The translations under genes were made by a program, and so were the position numbers. A stretch of 64,000 bases of DNA. It comes from Gordonia sp. PP30. GTDB taxonomy: Bacteria; Actinomycetota; Actinomycetes; Mycobacteriales; Mycobacteriaceae. Shown piece after piece: positions 27,468-35,699 of the stretch. The stretch spans positions 1,426,001 to 1,490,000 of the forward strand of contig NZ_CP095864.1 of assembly GCF_023100845.1 (NCBI RefSeq), given 5' to 3'. Under the pieces are notes generated by a model. It was not told the DNA's origin, searched no databases, and saw nothing but the letters and a program-made list of their open reading frames with translations. Within the stretch, counting starts at the first letter, position 1. The number at the start of each line of letters is the position of its first letter.

Positions 27468-28478
27468 TCAGCGCGGGTCGAGGGCGGCGACGACGTCGGC
27501 GGCACCGGTCTCCCGGGCGCCGCGCCAACCGGTGCCTGCCCACAGGTTGATCACCTGCGGGTCGTGGGCGGCGGCCTTGCGCAGCGGACCGGTGAGGGTG
27601 TTGATCTGCGGGTAGACGGGGGGAGCGGCCTCGGTGAAGTCGCGAATGAAGTCGTTGACCAGGCCCCGCGCGAGGCGGCCCGAATAGGCCCGGGTGGTGG
27701 CCGTTTCGGTGAACCGCGGGTCGGTGAGGGCGTCCCGGTGGGCTTGCCGGGTGCCGGCCTCCGGGGTGCGCAGGAATGCCGTGCCGGCCTGGGCGGCGAT
27801 CGCCCCGGCGTCGAGCATCGCGGCGACGTCGTCGCGGCCGCCGACCCCGCCCGCACCGATCACCGGCACGTCGAGCCCGGTGACCTGGCCGATCAGGTCG
27901 AGCACGCCGATCTCGCGGTCGTCGTTGCTGATGTGGAAGGTACCGCGATGCCCGCCCGCCTCCACGCCCTGGGCGCAGAGCGCGGTGGCACCGGCGGCGA
28001 CCGCGATCTCCGCTTCGAGCGGCCCGGTGACGGTCGCGATCGTCGCGACAGCGCGCTCGGTGAAGGTGGCGAAGACGGCGGGCTCGGGCACTCCGAAGGT
28101 GAATGAGACGGCGGCGACCCCCTCGTCGAGCAGTACGCCGACCTTGGCGTCGAACCGGTCGTCGCTGTAGTCGACGTGCTCGGGCAGCTCGGCGCCGTAC
28201 CGGGCGGCGAGCGACAGCAGGGCCTCGCGGTAGGCGTCGAACGCCGCGGCGTCGAACGGAATCTCCTCGGGGACGAAGAGATTGACCCCGAACGGCGCGT
28301 CGGTGCGGTCGCGCACCGCGGCGATCTGCTCGCGCAGCTGGTCCGGGGAGAGATAGGCGCCGGCCAGGATCCCGAAACCGCCGGCGGCGCTGACCGCGGC
28401 GGTCAGCGCGGGAGTGGACGGTCCGCCGGCCATCGGCGCTCCGACGATCGGGACGGACAGGGCGGTCAGGTCGAGCAT
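27468..28478 (-). CDS. Nitronate monooxygenase-like flavoprotein
   Basis: This 336-residue FMN-binding TIM barrel is of the nitronate monooxygenase/2-nitropropane dioxygenase family, which oxidises nitronates. Motifs: PIVGAPMAGGPSTPAL at the N-terminus, APFGVNLF, CAQGVEAGGHRG (flavin and active-site segment with the conserved His), and PVIGAGGVGGRDDVAAMLDAGA for phosphate binding. It is a single gene, convergent with the purine genes. Some family members are enoyl reductases, so the substrate stays open. Confidence 0.88.
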   Translation of the reverse strand: MLDLTALSVPIVGAPMAGGPSTPALTAAVSAAGGFGILAGAYLSPDQLREQIAAVRDRTDAPFGVNLFVPEEIPFDAAAFDAYREALLSLAARYGAELPEHVDYSDDRFDAKVGVLLDEGVAAVSFTFGVPEPAVFATFTERAVATIATVTGPLEAEIAVAAGATALCAQGVEAGGHRGTFHISNDDREIGVLDLIGQVTGLDVPVIGAGGVGGRDDVAAMLDAGAIAAQAGTAFLRTPEAGTRQAHRDALTDPRFTETATTRAYSGRLARGLVNDFIRDFTEAAPPVYPQINTLTGPLRKAAAHDPQVINLWAGTGWRGARETGAADVVAALDPR

Positions 28479-28796
28479 GGGTCTCCCTCGTCGGCGGATA
28501 CGCGGCGTCGTCTTACTGCTTACTCTTCGCGTGGTGGGGCCGCGCAGCGGGCCCGGCCGGGTTGTCGTGAGCGCGGGTGCGTCGGACCCGGAGCGGACCG
28601 TGTGATGCCCCGTGACACCACAGGCGGCTGAGACCCGCCATCACAGCCGGGTACGCCGGTCACCACAGCCGGCTGAGCCCCGCCGAGACCCTACCCGAAA
28701 ACTAGTTCGACAAATCTATTGCACACACAACATAGTGTGAGATATCCTGAGAACAGGACGCTAAACGATTCCTGACCAGCGGAAAAGGGGAGCGCC
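28479..28796. other. Gene-free region with CGGCTGAG repeats and a promoter
   Basis: Bases 28620-28690 hold three imperfect direct repeats of the form ATCACAGCCGG.../CGGCTGAGCCCCGCC. The last 110 bases are AT-richer than the surroundings and contain the SOS-like box and promoter of the DUF222 gene (28695-28748). No gene was recognised. Confidence 0.6.
28695..28748 (+). promoter_or_regulatory. Promoter with SOS-like box and spacer palindrome (DUF222 gene)
   Basis: CCGAAAACTAGTTCGA (28695-28710) matches TCGAAC-N4-GTTCGA at 10 of 12 positions. After 8 bases come -35 TTGCAC (28719-28724), an 18-base spacer with ACAC..GTGTG in inverted order, and -10 TATCCT (28743-28748). Box, gap and hexamers are arranged exactly as upstream of the paralogue at 20260-20312. 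Confidence 0.7.
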
Positions 28797-30371
28797 ATGA
28801 ACGGCGACGATGGCTCGTTCAACGCCGCGGGCCTCCTTGCCGGGCTCTCGCCGGCGGCCCTGGTCGCGGTGATCGGCGCCGCCGAGGAACAACTCGCTGA
28901 TGCGCCGTTGGCCGCGCTGTCCGAGGATGGGCTCCTGGCTCTGCTGGATTCGCGGGAGCAGGCCCGCCGTACGGGCGTGGCCGTCGATGCCGCGTTGTAT
29001 GTGGAGATCTCCGATCGCGGTGCCTACTCGCGGGCTGGATACAACACGATGCACCAGCTGTACACCGGCGCCCTGCGCCTGGGCGACGGTGAATCCAAAC
29101 GGCGGCGGGTCGCCGCCGCGTCGATCGGCCGATTCACCGAAATGACCGGCGAACGCCGCGAACCCGCCCTCCCGTGCACCGCAGAGGCCGTAGCCGAGGG
29201 TGCGATCGGTGAAGCGCATGTCGTGGTGATCGAAGAAGTCATGGACCGGATTCCACGTGCGGTGGACCCGGCTGCGCGGGACAAGGCCGAGGAACTCCTC
29301 GCCGGGGCCGCGCGCACCCTGAACCCGGCCGGTCTGATGGTCGTCGGCAACCGGATCCTCGCCCACCTCGACCCCGACGGCACGCTGGCCGACGACAAGG
29401 AACGCCAGCGGCAGCGCAAATTCCGTCTATCTCCGCAGGACCGGCAGTTGATGTCGGCCATCCAAGCCCGCATGACCCCGCAACTGCGGGCACAGTTCGA
29501 GGTCATGTTCAGCCTGTGGGCCGCCCCCGGGATGAACAATCCCGGTGATCCCGACTCGCCCTTTGGGTCCGCCGATCAACCCGGACTCGATCCGGCGGTT
29601 CTGGCCGCCGCGGCTGAGCGCGATGACCGGCTGCTCGGGCAGCGTCAGCACGACGCCCTCGAAGCCATGCTCGACTGGGTCAACGCTCAAGCCTCGCACG
29701 CCCGGCCGGAGAGTCTGCGGAATCAGGTCGTGGTGACCGTCACCGATGAGGACCTTGCCCGCGGCGCTGGCGTCGCCTGGACCACGACCGGGACCCGCAT
29801 GCCCGTTTCTGATCTGGTGAAGATGGCCGCGGACTGCGTGCCGTGGCTGGCGGTGTTCTCCAACGCCACCGGGCAGCCGTTGTATCTGGGCCGCGCCCAC
29901 CGCCTCGCGTCACGCGCGCAGCGGCTCGCGCTGTTCGCCCGCGATCGTGGGTGCACGGCGCCGGGCTGCACCCGGCCGTTCTCGCAGTGTGAGATGGACC
30001 ATACGCCGGAGTGGCAGGACGGTGGGACCACCGACGTCGACCGTCTCGGCGGGGCCTGCGGACGACACAACCGCCGCCACGGCAAGAATTCCGGCCAGTG
30101 GGAGACGATCGTCTTCACCGACGGCCCGAACAAGGGACGCGTCGGGTGGCGGCCGGTCGGAAGTGGCGGGCCGTGGATCGTCAACCCGCTCTTCCACCCG
30201 GACAAGCTGCGGACCGGCCCCGACGTCCCGGAGGCTGAACGGACGCCGCCGCCGGTGGTGAATCATCGCCTCGGCGACACCCCGTGCTGGTCGAGCGAAG
30301 TCGAGAGCACCTCACCGCCCGGCACCGACTCCGGCGTCGAAGCTCTTCTCGAACAGCACCTGGCAGCCTGA
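28797..30371 (+). CDS. DUF222 / HNH endonuclease-domain protein (13E12 type)
   Basis: This 524-residue paralogue of the 18542-20212 gene shares long stretches such as [30 protein letters not shown] and [22 protein letters not shown]222 covers about 1-330. The HNH motif ([34 protein letters not shown]) lies at about 386-430; Asp401 replaces the first His of the other copy. The linker before the end differs from the paralogue, but the last residues [13 protein letters not shown] are the same. GGGGAG precedes the ATG. Cargo of a conserved block, probably DNA-damage regulated by inference from the upstream box. Biochemical role unknown. Confidence 0.9.
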   Translation: MNGDDGSFNAAGLLAGLSPAALVAVIGAAEEQLADAPLAALSEDGLLALLDSREQARRTGVAVDAALYVEISDRGAYSRAGYNTMHQLYTGALRLGDGESKRRRVAAASIGRFTEMTGERREPALPCTAEAVAEGAIGEAHVVVIEEVMDRIPRAVDPAARDKAEELLAGAARTLNPAGLMVVGNRILAHLDPDGTLADDKERQRQRKFRLSPQDRQLMSAIQARMTPQLRAQFEVMFSLWAAPGMNNPGDPDSPFGSADQPGLDPAVLAAAAERDDRLLGQRQHDALEAMLDWVNAQASHARPESLRNQVVVTVTDEDLARGAGVAWTTTGTRMPVSDLVKMAADCVPWLAVFSNATGQPLYLGRAHRLASRAQRLALFARDRGCTAPGCTRPFSQCEMDHTPEWQDGGTTDVDRLGGACGRHNRRHGKNSGQWETIVFTDGPNKGRVGWRPVGSGGPWIVNPLFHPDKLRTGPDVPEAERTPPPVVNHRLGDTPCWSSEVESTSPPGTDSGVEALLEQHLAA

Positions 30372-30388
30372 TCACCACGTGGTGGTCA
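30369..30388. repeat. Palindrome over the DUF222 stop codon
   Basis: The centre CACCACGTGGTG is perfectly self-complementary and the outer bases extend it to 10-bp arms with one mismatch; it begins at the TGA. A similar CCACCACTGGTGG follows the decayed gene end near 18340. It could be a terminator or a recombination/transposition mark. Confidence 0.6.
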
Positions 30389-30553
30389 GGCCACCGGTGC
30401 GTGTACCAGGGCCCATGACTGCGACCAGAGCCTTGACGCTGGATGAATCGCCCATTCAGAAAATTTGCCGCAAAACGTGCGTACTGGAGTCCTATCGGTC
30501 CCGGCCCGGCGGCGGTGCGCTGACTGGAGGACCGGCTGTCTCCCTCAGGAGCG

Positions 30554-31246
30554 TCAGCTCGGAACCCGCACGATCTCCAGGGGCACGGTGGCGCGGTGGA
30601 CGAAGCCCATCGACTCGTACAGGGCCCGCGCCGGGTTGTCGGCGGTGGTGTGCAGGAACGGGAGGTCGCCGCGGGCGACGATCCCGTCGGCGACCGCGGC
30701 GATGAGCCGCCGGGCCAGGCCGCGGCCGCGAGCGTCGGGATGGGTGCAGACCGCGCTGATCTCGGTCCAGCCGTCGGGTTTGGCGCGTTCTCCGGCCATC
30801 GCGAGCAGCTGGCCGGTGCCGGGGTCGCGGTAGCCGAGGTAGTCGCCGAGTTCGATGGTGCGCGGCAGGAACGGCCCGGGCCGGGTGAGGTCGACCAGGG
30901 CGGTCATCTCGGGGACGTCGTCGCCGGTCAGTGCCACGAACTCCGGATCGGCCGCCGGTTCCACCGCCTCACCGGTGTAGAGCACCAGCTCGAAGGTCTC
31001 CAGCGCGTCCCAGCCGGTCGGGAGCGGGGTGGACCGGCCGCGCAGGCCGACGGTGCCGCCCGGGCCGGCGAGCGTGGCGAGGTCGGCGTAGTCGTCGCCG
31101 GTCAGCTCGCGCGGATGCGCGTAGAAGACGGACACGTCGCGCCGGTAGGCGATCGCGCTGCCGTGCGCCCGCGCGAACCGGGCGTGGCGTCCGCGCAGCG
31201 CGCACCCGAACGGGTCGTCGAGCACCGCGGCATCGAGGGTGGTCAT
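30554..31246 (-). CDS. GNAT-family N-acetyltransferase
   Basis: This 230-residue acetyltransferase has its GNAT core in the C-terminal half: GQLLAMAGERAK (strand 4), ISAVCTHPDARGRGLARRLIAAVA (acetyl-CoA loop R-G-R-G-L-A), and LHTTADNPARALYESMGFVHR. The N-terminal half holds a FR47-like accessory part. The substrate is unknown. ATG at 31246 overlaps the stop of the upstream dienelactone hydrolase gene by 4 bases, so both belong to one transcript with the nitroreductase-like gene. Confidence 0.87.
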   Translation of the reverse strand: MTTLDAAVLDDPFGCALRGRHARFARAHGSAIAYRRDVSVFYAHPRELTGDDYADLATLAGPGGTVGLRGRSTPLPTGWDALETFELVLYTGEAVEPAADPEFVALTGDDVPEMTALVDLTRPGPFLPRTIELGDYLGYRDPGTGQLLAMAGERAKPDGWTEISAVCTHPDARGRGLARRLIAAVADGIVARGDLPFLHTTADNPARALYESMGFVHRATVPLEIVRVPS

Positions 31247-32064
31247 CCGGCGACGCCCAGCTTGGTGGCGAAGAAGTCGATCACCTGATCCAGGGTGTCG
31301 CGGGTCGGCTGCCCGGGCTCGTCGATCAGGTGCTCGGTGAGGACCGAGTGCGGCGGGATCAGTGCCTCCGGGTTGGCCGCCGAATCGGGCAGTTCGACGC
31401 CGAGGAAGGCGTCGCCGAGCTGCTCGCGGAGGAAGTCGAAGCGGGTGCCTGGCACCATCAGGTCGCCCTCGAAGCGCGCGCCGAGCACCTGCAGTCCGTT
31501 CGCGCAGCGCACCTTCACCGTCGCCAGGTCGTCGGGGGAGATGTCGATGGTCCGGCGGCGGCCCGGTGTCATCCCGAACGGCAGGGAGGGTTGGGAGAGC
31601 ACAGGGGCGAGCATCCGGTCGTCGACGGCCATGGCGAGGGCGAAACCACCGGTCACGCACATGCCGACCGCGCCGACGCCGGGTCCGCCGCACTCCTCGT
31701 GTGCCTTGGCGGCCAGGGCGCGCAGCCAGCCGACGACCGGGGAGGTCTTGCCGGTCGCGAAGATGGTGAACTCGCGGGAGACGCAGACCTTCCCGAGCGT
31801 CCGGGCCATCGTCATGCCGACGCGCGGCAGGTCGGTGGGGCCGGACGGCGACGGCGACGCACCGTCGGTGCCGAACAGCGAGGGCAGGTAGACGGTGAGT
31901 CCGGCGGCGGCGACCCGGCGCGCGAACTCGATCACCTTCGGGGTGATGCCCGGGACCTCGGCGATCACGATGACCGCCGGCCCGGTGCCGTAGCGGTAGT
32001 AGCGGTGGGTGATGCCGTCGTGGGTGAATTCGTCGGCGGCGAAGTCGTCGAGGAGTGCGGTCAC
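31243..32064 (-). CDS. Dienelactone hydrolase-family protein
   Basis: This 273-residue alpha/beta hydrolase is of the dienelactone hydrolase type. Nucleophile segment AVGMCVTGG (G-x-C-x-G-G with cysteine), upstream VIVIAEVPGITPKVIEFARRVAAAGLTVYLPSLFG typical of the family, and a late H in PPHSVLTEHL. These enzymes open lactones or act as broad esterases. GTG at 32064 has GGAAGG 8 bases upstream. It overlaps the neighbours on both sides by 4 bases, indicating a three-gene operon. Confidence 0.87.
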   Translation of the reverse strand: MTALLDDFAADEFTHDGITHRYYRYGTGPAVIVIAEVPGITPKVIEFARRVAAAGLTVYLPSLFGTDGASPSPSGPTDLPRVGMTMARTLGKVCVSREFTIFATGKTSPVVGWLRALAAKAHEECGGPGVGAVGMCVTGGFALAMAVDDRMLAPVLSQPSLPFGMTPGRRRTIDISPDDLATVKVRCANGLQVLGARFEGDLMVPGTRFDFLREQLGDAFLGVELPDSAANPEALIPPHSVLTEHLIDEPGQPTRDTLDQVIDFFATKLGVAG

Positions 32065-32450
32065 GACACGATCCTTCCGTAGAGCACACCCTCGAACGGG
32101 CGGCCGGCGTACTTGGCGAATCCGGCGACGTCGGGCGAGTCCGGCGGCAGAATCCGGACACCGGCGATGCGGAGGCGCCGGCCGCGGCGGATCATCGTGA
32201 ACTCGCCGGCGGCGAGGACGTTGCGCACCCAGTCGGAGTCGGCGCCGTAGACGAGGGGAATGGAGATGCGGCCGTGCTCGGTCCACGCGAGCACCGGCGT
32301 GGAGTAGACGGTGCCGGACGTGCGGCCGACGTGCCGCACCACGGCCCACGGCGCGAGCCGCGGCGCCCACGCGCTCTGAATCGGGTTGGTGACGTACTTG
32401 TTCATCCGGGCGACGGCGCGGGGGACTCTCACCCCTCCATAGTGGCCCAT
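32061..32450 (-). CDS. Deazaflavin (F420)-dependent nitroreductase-family protein
   Basis: This 129-residue split-barrel protein is similar to Ddn, the F420H2-dependent nitroreductase family of actinobacteria. Typical features are MNKYVTNPIQS at the N-terminus, VVRHVGRTSGTVYSTPVLAW and NVLAAGEFTMIRRGRRLRIAGVRIL. It probably uses reduced F420 to reduce quinones or other compounds. The start is unclear: 32450 lacks a ribosome site, and the conserved part begins at residue 16. First gene of a transcript with the hydrolase and acetyltransferase. Confidence 0.83.
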   Translation of the reverse strand: MGHYGGVRVPRAVARMNKYVTNPIQSAWAPRLAPWAVVRHVGRTSGTVYSTPVLAWTEHGRISIPLVYGADSDWVRNVLAAGEFTMIRRGRRLRIAGVRILPPDSPDVAGFAKYAGRPFEGVLYGRIVS

Positions 32451-32470
32451 CGGCGTTCTACGATCATCAG

Positions 32471-33082
32471 GTGCTCATCTCCAAGGCGATCGCCGAGCAG
32501 ATCCGGGCCGGGACGGTCACCGCGCAGTACCGGCGCTGGGACGTGCCGCGGGTGAAGGTGGGCGGCACCCAGCTGACCCCGGCCGGGGTGGTGCGGTTCA
32601 CCCGGGTCGCCCGGGTGAACGACCTCGATCGGCTGACCGACCGGGCCGCCCGCGCCGCGGGGATGAAGAACGCGGACGCCCTGCGGAAGGCGCTGGCGCC
32701 CAGACCGAACCGCGCGCCCTCGGAGCGGGGCTCGCGCGGCGGCGAGCACATCTACCGGATCAATCTGGAATGGGCGGGCGAGGACCCGCGGCTGGCACTC
32801 CGCGAGGAGCTGCCCGACGCCGCGGCGTGCGCGGAGATCGCCCGCCGCACCGCGGTGCTGGATCGTCGTCTCGGTGACGGCTGGACCCGCGAAACCCTGG
32901 AATGGATCGACGCCAACCCCCGGGTGGTGTCCAAGCGACTGGCCGAGCTGCGCGGCGTGGAGCTGGCGCCGATGAAGACCGACATCCGCAAGCTCAAGTC
33001 CCTGGGCCTGACCATCAGCCACGACGTCGGCTACGAACTGTCCCCGCGCGGCGCGGCCTATCTCGCCTGGCTGCGGCGGTGA
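32471..33082 (+). CDS. Hypothetical protein with possible ASCH-like N-terminus
   Basis: This 203-residue protein starts with GTG. The first 45 residues (LISKAIAEQIRAGTVTAQYRRWDVPRVKVGGTQLT..GVVRF) look like an ASCH/PUA-type RNA-binding start. The last 90 residues (GWTRETLEWIDANPRVVSKRLAELRG..MKTDIRKLKSLGLTISHDVGYELSPRG) resemble a winged-helix module. A nucleic-acid-binding role is a guess from these shapes. It is divergent from the F420 gene; no partner gene is adjacent. Confidence 0.7.
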   Translation: MLISKAIAEQIRAGTVTAQYRRWDVPRVKVGGTQLTPAGVVRFTRVARVNDLDRLTDRAARAAGMKNADALRKALAPRPNRAPSERGSRGGEHIYRINLEWAGEDPRLALREELPDAAACAEIARRTAVLDRRLGDGWTRETLEWIDANPRVVSKRLAELRGVELAPMKTDIRKLKSLGLTISHDVGYELSPRGAAYLAWLRR

Positions 33083-33116
33083 CCGCGGCGGCCGGAGTGA
33101 TCTGCGCCCGGACCCC

Positions 33117-33749
33117 TCAGCGAGACTCGACGATGTCGATCGCGTCGTCCGAGACCACGAGGGCCTGGTCGTCGTGAAGAAGCGTCAGCTGCAGGCGCGG
33201 TGAATACACCCGCGACGCCTCGGCGATCAGTTCCGGCGGGAAGAGTTCGATCCGGCCGTCCGCGTGCGGCACGATCGAGGTGCCGACCGGCCCGAGCCCG
33301 CGGTGGTCGGTCAGTCCGGGGGCCAAGGACGGGTCGTCCATCAGCGATGCGGGTTCGGCGCCGGCCCCGGCGATCACCGCGCCCGCCGACGGCCCGAGGT
33401 ACGGCAGGCCGTCGCGCACCTTCTCGACCAGCACCTCGTCCTGACCGCGCGCATGCAGGTTGCCGAGCAGTACGAAGGTCTCGCCGCCGCACACGTAGAG
33501 CGCGTCGAGTCCGTCCAGGACATCGGCGAACTCGGCGGCGGTCGGGACATCGCGCGCGGTGATCGTCGTCGGCCGGTAGCCGAAGTCGATCAGGCGGTAG
33601 CGGTCGATATTGACGAACTCCGCGTCCTCGTAGGGGAGCGCCGCGTCGTTCAGATAGCCGAGGCGAGTCTGCTCCGCGGTCTTCCCGGTGGTGCGGGCCA
33701 GGAATCCCGGTAGCGCGCCCGCACCCCACGACAGCAGCGCGAGGTCCAC
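33117..33749 (-). CDS. Peptidase S51-like (dipeptidase E/cyanophycinase fold)
   Basis: This 210-residue protein has the S51 pattern: start LALLSWGAGALPGFLARTTGK, LDALYVCGGETFVLLGNLH (the GGxT segment) and the nucleophile elbow YLGPSAGAVIAG with serine in G-x-S-A-G. A late VPHADGRIELFPPELI supplies the expected histidine. Family members cleave Asp-X dipeptides or act on cyanophycin; the substrate is not clear here. It is divergent from the TetR gene, which begins 50 bases away. Confidence 0.85.
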   Translation of the reverse strand: MDLALLSWGAGALPGFLARTTGKTAEQTRLGYLNDAALPYEDAEFVNIDRYRLIDFGYRPTTITARDVPTAAEFADVLDGLDALYVCGGETFVLLGNLHARGQDEVLVEKVRDGLPYLGPSAGAVIAGAGAEPASLMDDPSLAPGLTDHRGLGPVGTSIVPHADGRIELFPPELIAEASRVYSPRLQLTLLHDDQALVVSDDAIDIVESR

Positions 33750-33799
33750 GGGTCGAGGCTATCGGTGGAGACGCCGGGGTGTGCGACATACTGGCACCC

Positions 33800-34390
33800 A
33801 TGGCAGCGACCGATCAGGTATCCGGCGAAGCGGTCGATCTGCGCCGCCGGGTGGCGGCCGAATCGATCCGGCTCTTCGCCGAGCGCGGCTACGACGCGAC
33901 CACCGTCGACGACGTCGCGGCGGCCGCCGGAACGTCCCGGCGCACCCTGTTCCGGCAGTTCGGCTCCAAGGAGGGGCTGATCTTCGCCGACCACGACGCG
34001 TTGCTCGAACAGGTGGCCGCGCACCTGGCCGCGGCCGGCCGGGAGGGCCGGGATCCGTGGACGGCGGTCGCCGAGGGGGCGGAACTGGTCTTCACCCATT
34101 TCGCCGCGGACCGCGAGTTCGCCGCGCGGCGCTACGCCGTCGTCTCCCGGGTGGCGCCGCTGCGTGATCGGGAACTGGTGATGTCGTCGCGCTATCAGCG
34201 GCTGTTCGAGGACTTCCTGTCCCGCGAGCTGCCCGAGGTGGCGCGGACCCGGATCGTCGCCTACGCCGCCGCGGTGACCGGGGTGCACAATTACCTGCTG
34301 CGCCGGATGAGCCGCGGCGACGAGACGGCCACCGCCGAGGCGCTCGCCGCCGAGTTGCGGCGGCTGGCGGACACCATCGGCCACGATTGA
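33800..34390 (+). CDS. TetR-family transcriptional regulator
   Basis: This 196-residue regulator has its N-terminal HTH at about 15-60 (AAESIRLFAERGYDATTVDDVAAAAGTSRRTLFRQFGSKEGLIF) followed by a TetR C-terminal domain. ATG at 33800 puts the HTH at the usual distance; a GTG 21 bases upstream is possible. It lies directly before fadE25 on the same strand with an 89-base gap, which makes that acyl-CoA dehydrogenase or the divergent peptidase plausible targets. Confidence 0.87.
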   Translation: MAATDQVSGEAVDLRRRVAAESIRLFAERGYDATTVDDVAAAAGTSRRTLFRQFGSKEGLIFADHDALLEQVAAHLAAAGREGRDPWTAVAEGAELVFTHFAADREFAARRYAVVSRVAPLRDRELVMSSRYQRLFEDFLSRELPEVARTRIVAYAAAVTGVHNYLLRRMSRGDETATAEALAAELRRLADTIGHD

Positions 34391-34479
34391 GTCTCCCGCG
34401 GCGCGGTTGACCTACCGCCGCGTCCGTGGTGCACTAGGGACAGCCCAGACGTGGCACTCAGTGCCAAGAGGAGATGACA

Positions 34480-35643
34480 ATGGCTTACGGCAACCCCGAC
34501 TTCGACCTGTTCCAGCTGCCCGAGGAGCACCAGGCGCTGCGCGAGGCGATCCGCGATCTGTCCGAGAAGGCGATCGCCCCGCACGCCAAGGACGTCGACG
34601 AGAAGGCCCGCTTCCCCGAGGAGGCCCGCGAGGCCCTCGTCGCCAGCGGCTTCAACGCCATCCACGTGCCGGAGCAGTTCGACGGCCAGGGCGGCGACTC
34701 GGTGGCCGCGTGCATCGTGATCGAGGAGGTCGCCCGCGTCGACGTCTCGGCGTCGCTGATCCCGGCCGTCAACAAGCTCGGCACCATGGGCCTGATCCTG
34801 TCCGGTTCCGACGAGCTCAAGGCGAAGGTGCTGCCGTCGATCGCGTCGGGTGAGGCGATGGCGTCGTACGCGCTGTCCGAGCGCGAGGCCGGTTCCGACG
34901 CCGCGTCGATGAAGACCCGCGCCCGCAAGGACGGCGACACCTGGGTGATCAACGGCTCCAAGTGCTGGATCACCAACGGCGGCAAGTCCACCTGGTACAC
35001 CGTCATGGCCGTGACCGACCCGGAGAAGGGCGCCAACGGTATCTCGGCGTTCATGGTCCACAAGGACGACCCGGGCTTCACCGTCGGCCCGCTGGAGCAC
35101 AAGCTCGGCATCAAGGGCAGCCCCACCGCCGAGCTGTACTTCGAGAACTGCACCATCCCGGAGGACCGCATCATCGGCGACGAGGGCACCGGCTTCAAGA
35201 CCGCGCTGGCCACCCTCGACCACACCCGCCCGACCATCGGCGCGCAGGCCGTCGGTGTCGCGCAGGGCGCCCTCGACCAGGCGATCGCCTACGTCAAGGA
35301 CCGCAAGCAGTTCGGCAAGACCATCAGCCAGTTCCAGGGCGTCGAGTTCATGATCGCCGACATGGCGATGAAGGTGGAGGCCGCGCGCCTGATGGTCTAC
35401 ACCGCCGCCGCGCGTGCCGAGCGCGGCGAGAAGAACCTGGGCTTCATCAGCTCGGCGTCCAAGTGCCTCGCGTCGGATGTCGCCATGGAGGTCACCACCG
35501 ATGCCGTGCAGCTGTTCGGCGGTGCCGGCTACACCACCGACTTCCCGGTCGAGCGCATGATGCGCGACGCCAAGATCACCCAGATCTACGAGGGCACCAA
35601 CCAGATCCAGCGCCTGGTGATGGCGCGGCAGCTTCTGCGCTGA
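34480..35643 (+). CDS. fadE25: Acyl-CoA dehydrogenase
   Basis: This 387-residue FAD enzyme performs the first oxidation of acyl-CoA in beta-oxidation. Motifs: YALSEREAGSDAASM (FAD-binding signature 1), CWITNGG, RKQFGKTISQFQGVEFMIADM and QLFGGAGYTTDFPVERMMRDAKITQIYEGTNQIQ, where the YEGT glutamate is the catalytic base. It closely resembles mycobacterial FadE25 (Rv3274c) in sequence and place. ATG at 34480 follows GAGGAG by 6 bases; ATG 34474 overlaps that site and is less likely. The codon bias is strong, suggesting high expression. A hairpin terminator follows. Confidence 0.95.
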   Translation: MAYGNPDFDLFQLPEEHQALREAIRDLSEKAIAPHAKDVDEKARFPEEAREALVASGFNAIHVPEQFDGQGGDSVAACIVIEEVARVDVSASLIPAVNKLGTMGLILSGSDELKAKVLPSIASGEAMASYALSEREAGSDAASMKTRARKDGDTWVINGSKCWITNGGKSTWYTVMAVTDPEKGANGISAFMVHKDDPGFTVGPLEHKLGIKGSPTAELYFENCTIPEDRIIGDEGTGFKTALATLDHTRPTIGAQAVGVAQGALDQAIAYVKDRKQFGKTISQFQGVEFMIADMAMKVEAARLMVYTAAARAERGEKNLGFISSASKCLASDVAMEVTTDAVQLFGGAGYTTDFPVERMMRDAKITQIYEGTNQIQRLVMARQLLR

Positions 35644-35665
35644 CGCCCAGCCGCACGACGACGAC

Positions 35666-35699
35666 AAGGCCGGTCTCACCCCAGGGTGAGGCCGGTCTT
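35666..35699. terminator. Bidirectional hairpin terminator after fadE25
   Basis: GGCCGGTCTCACCC pairs with GGGTGAGGCCGGTC at 12 of 14 positions around a 2-4 base loop, followed by TCTTC. It lies 25 bases past the fadE25 stop and overlaps the 3' end of the convergent TIGR03089 gene. Confidence 0.75.
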
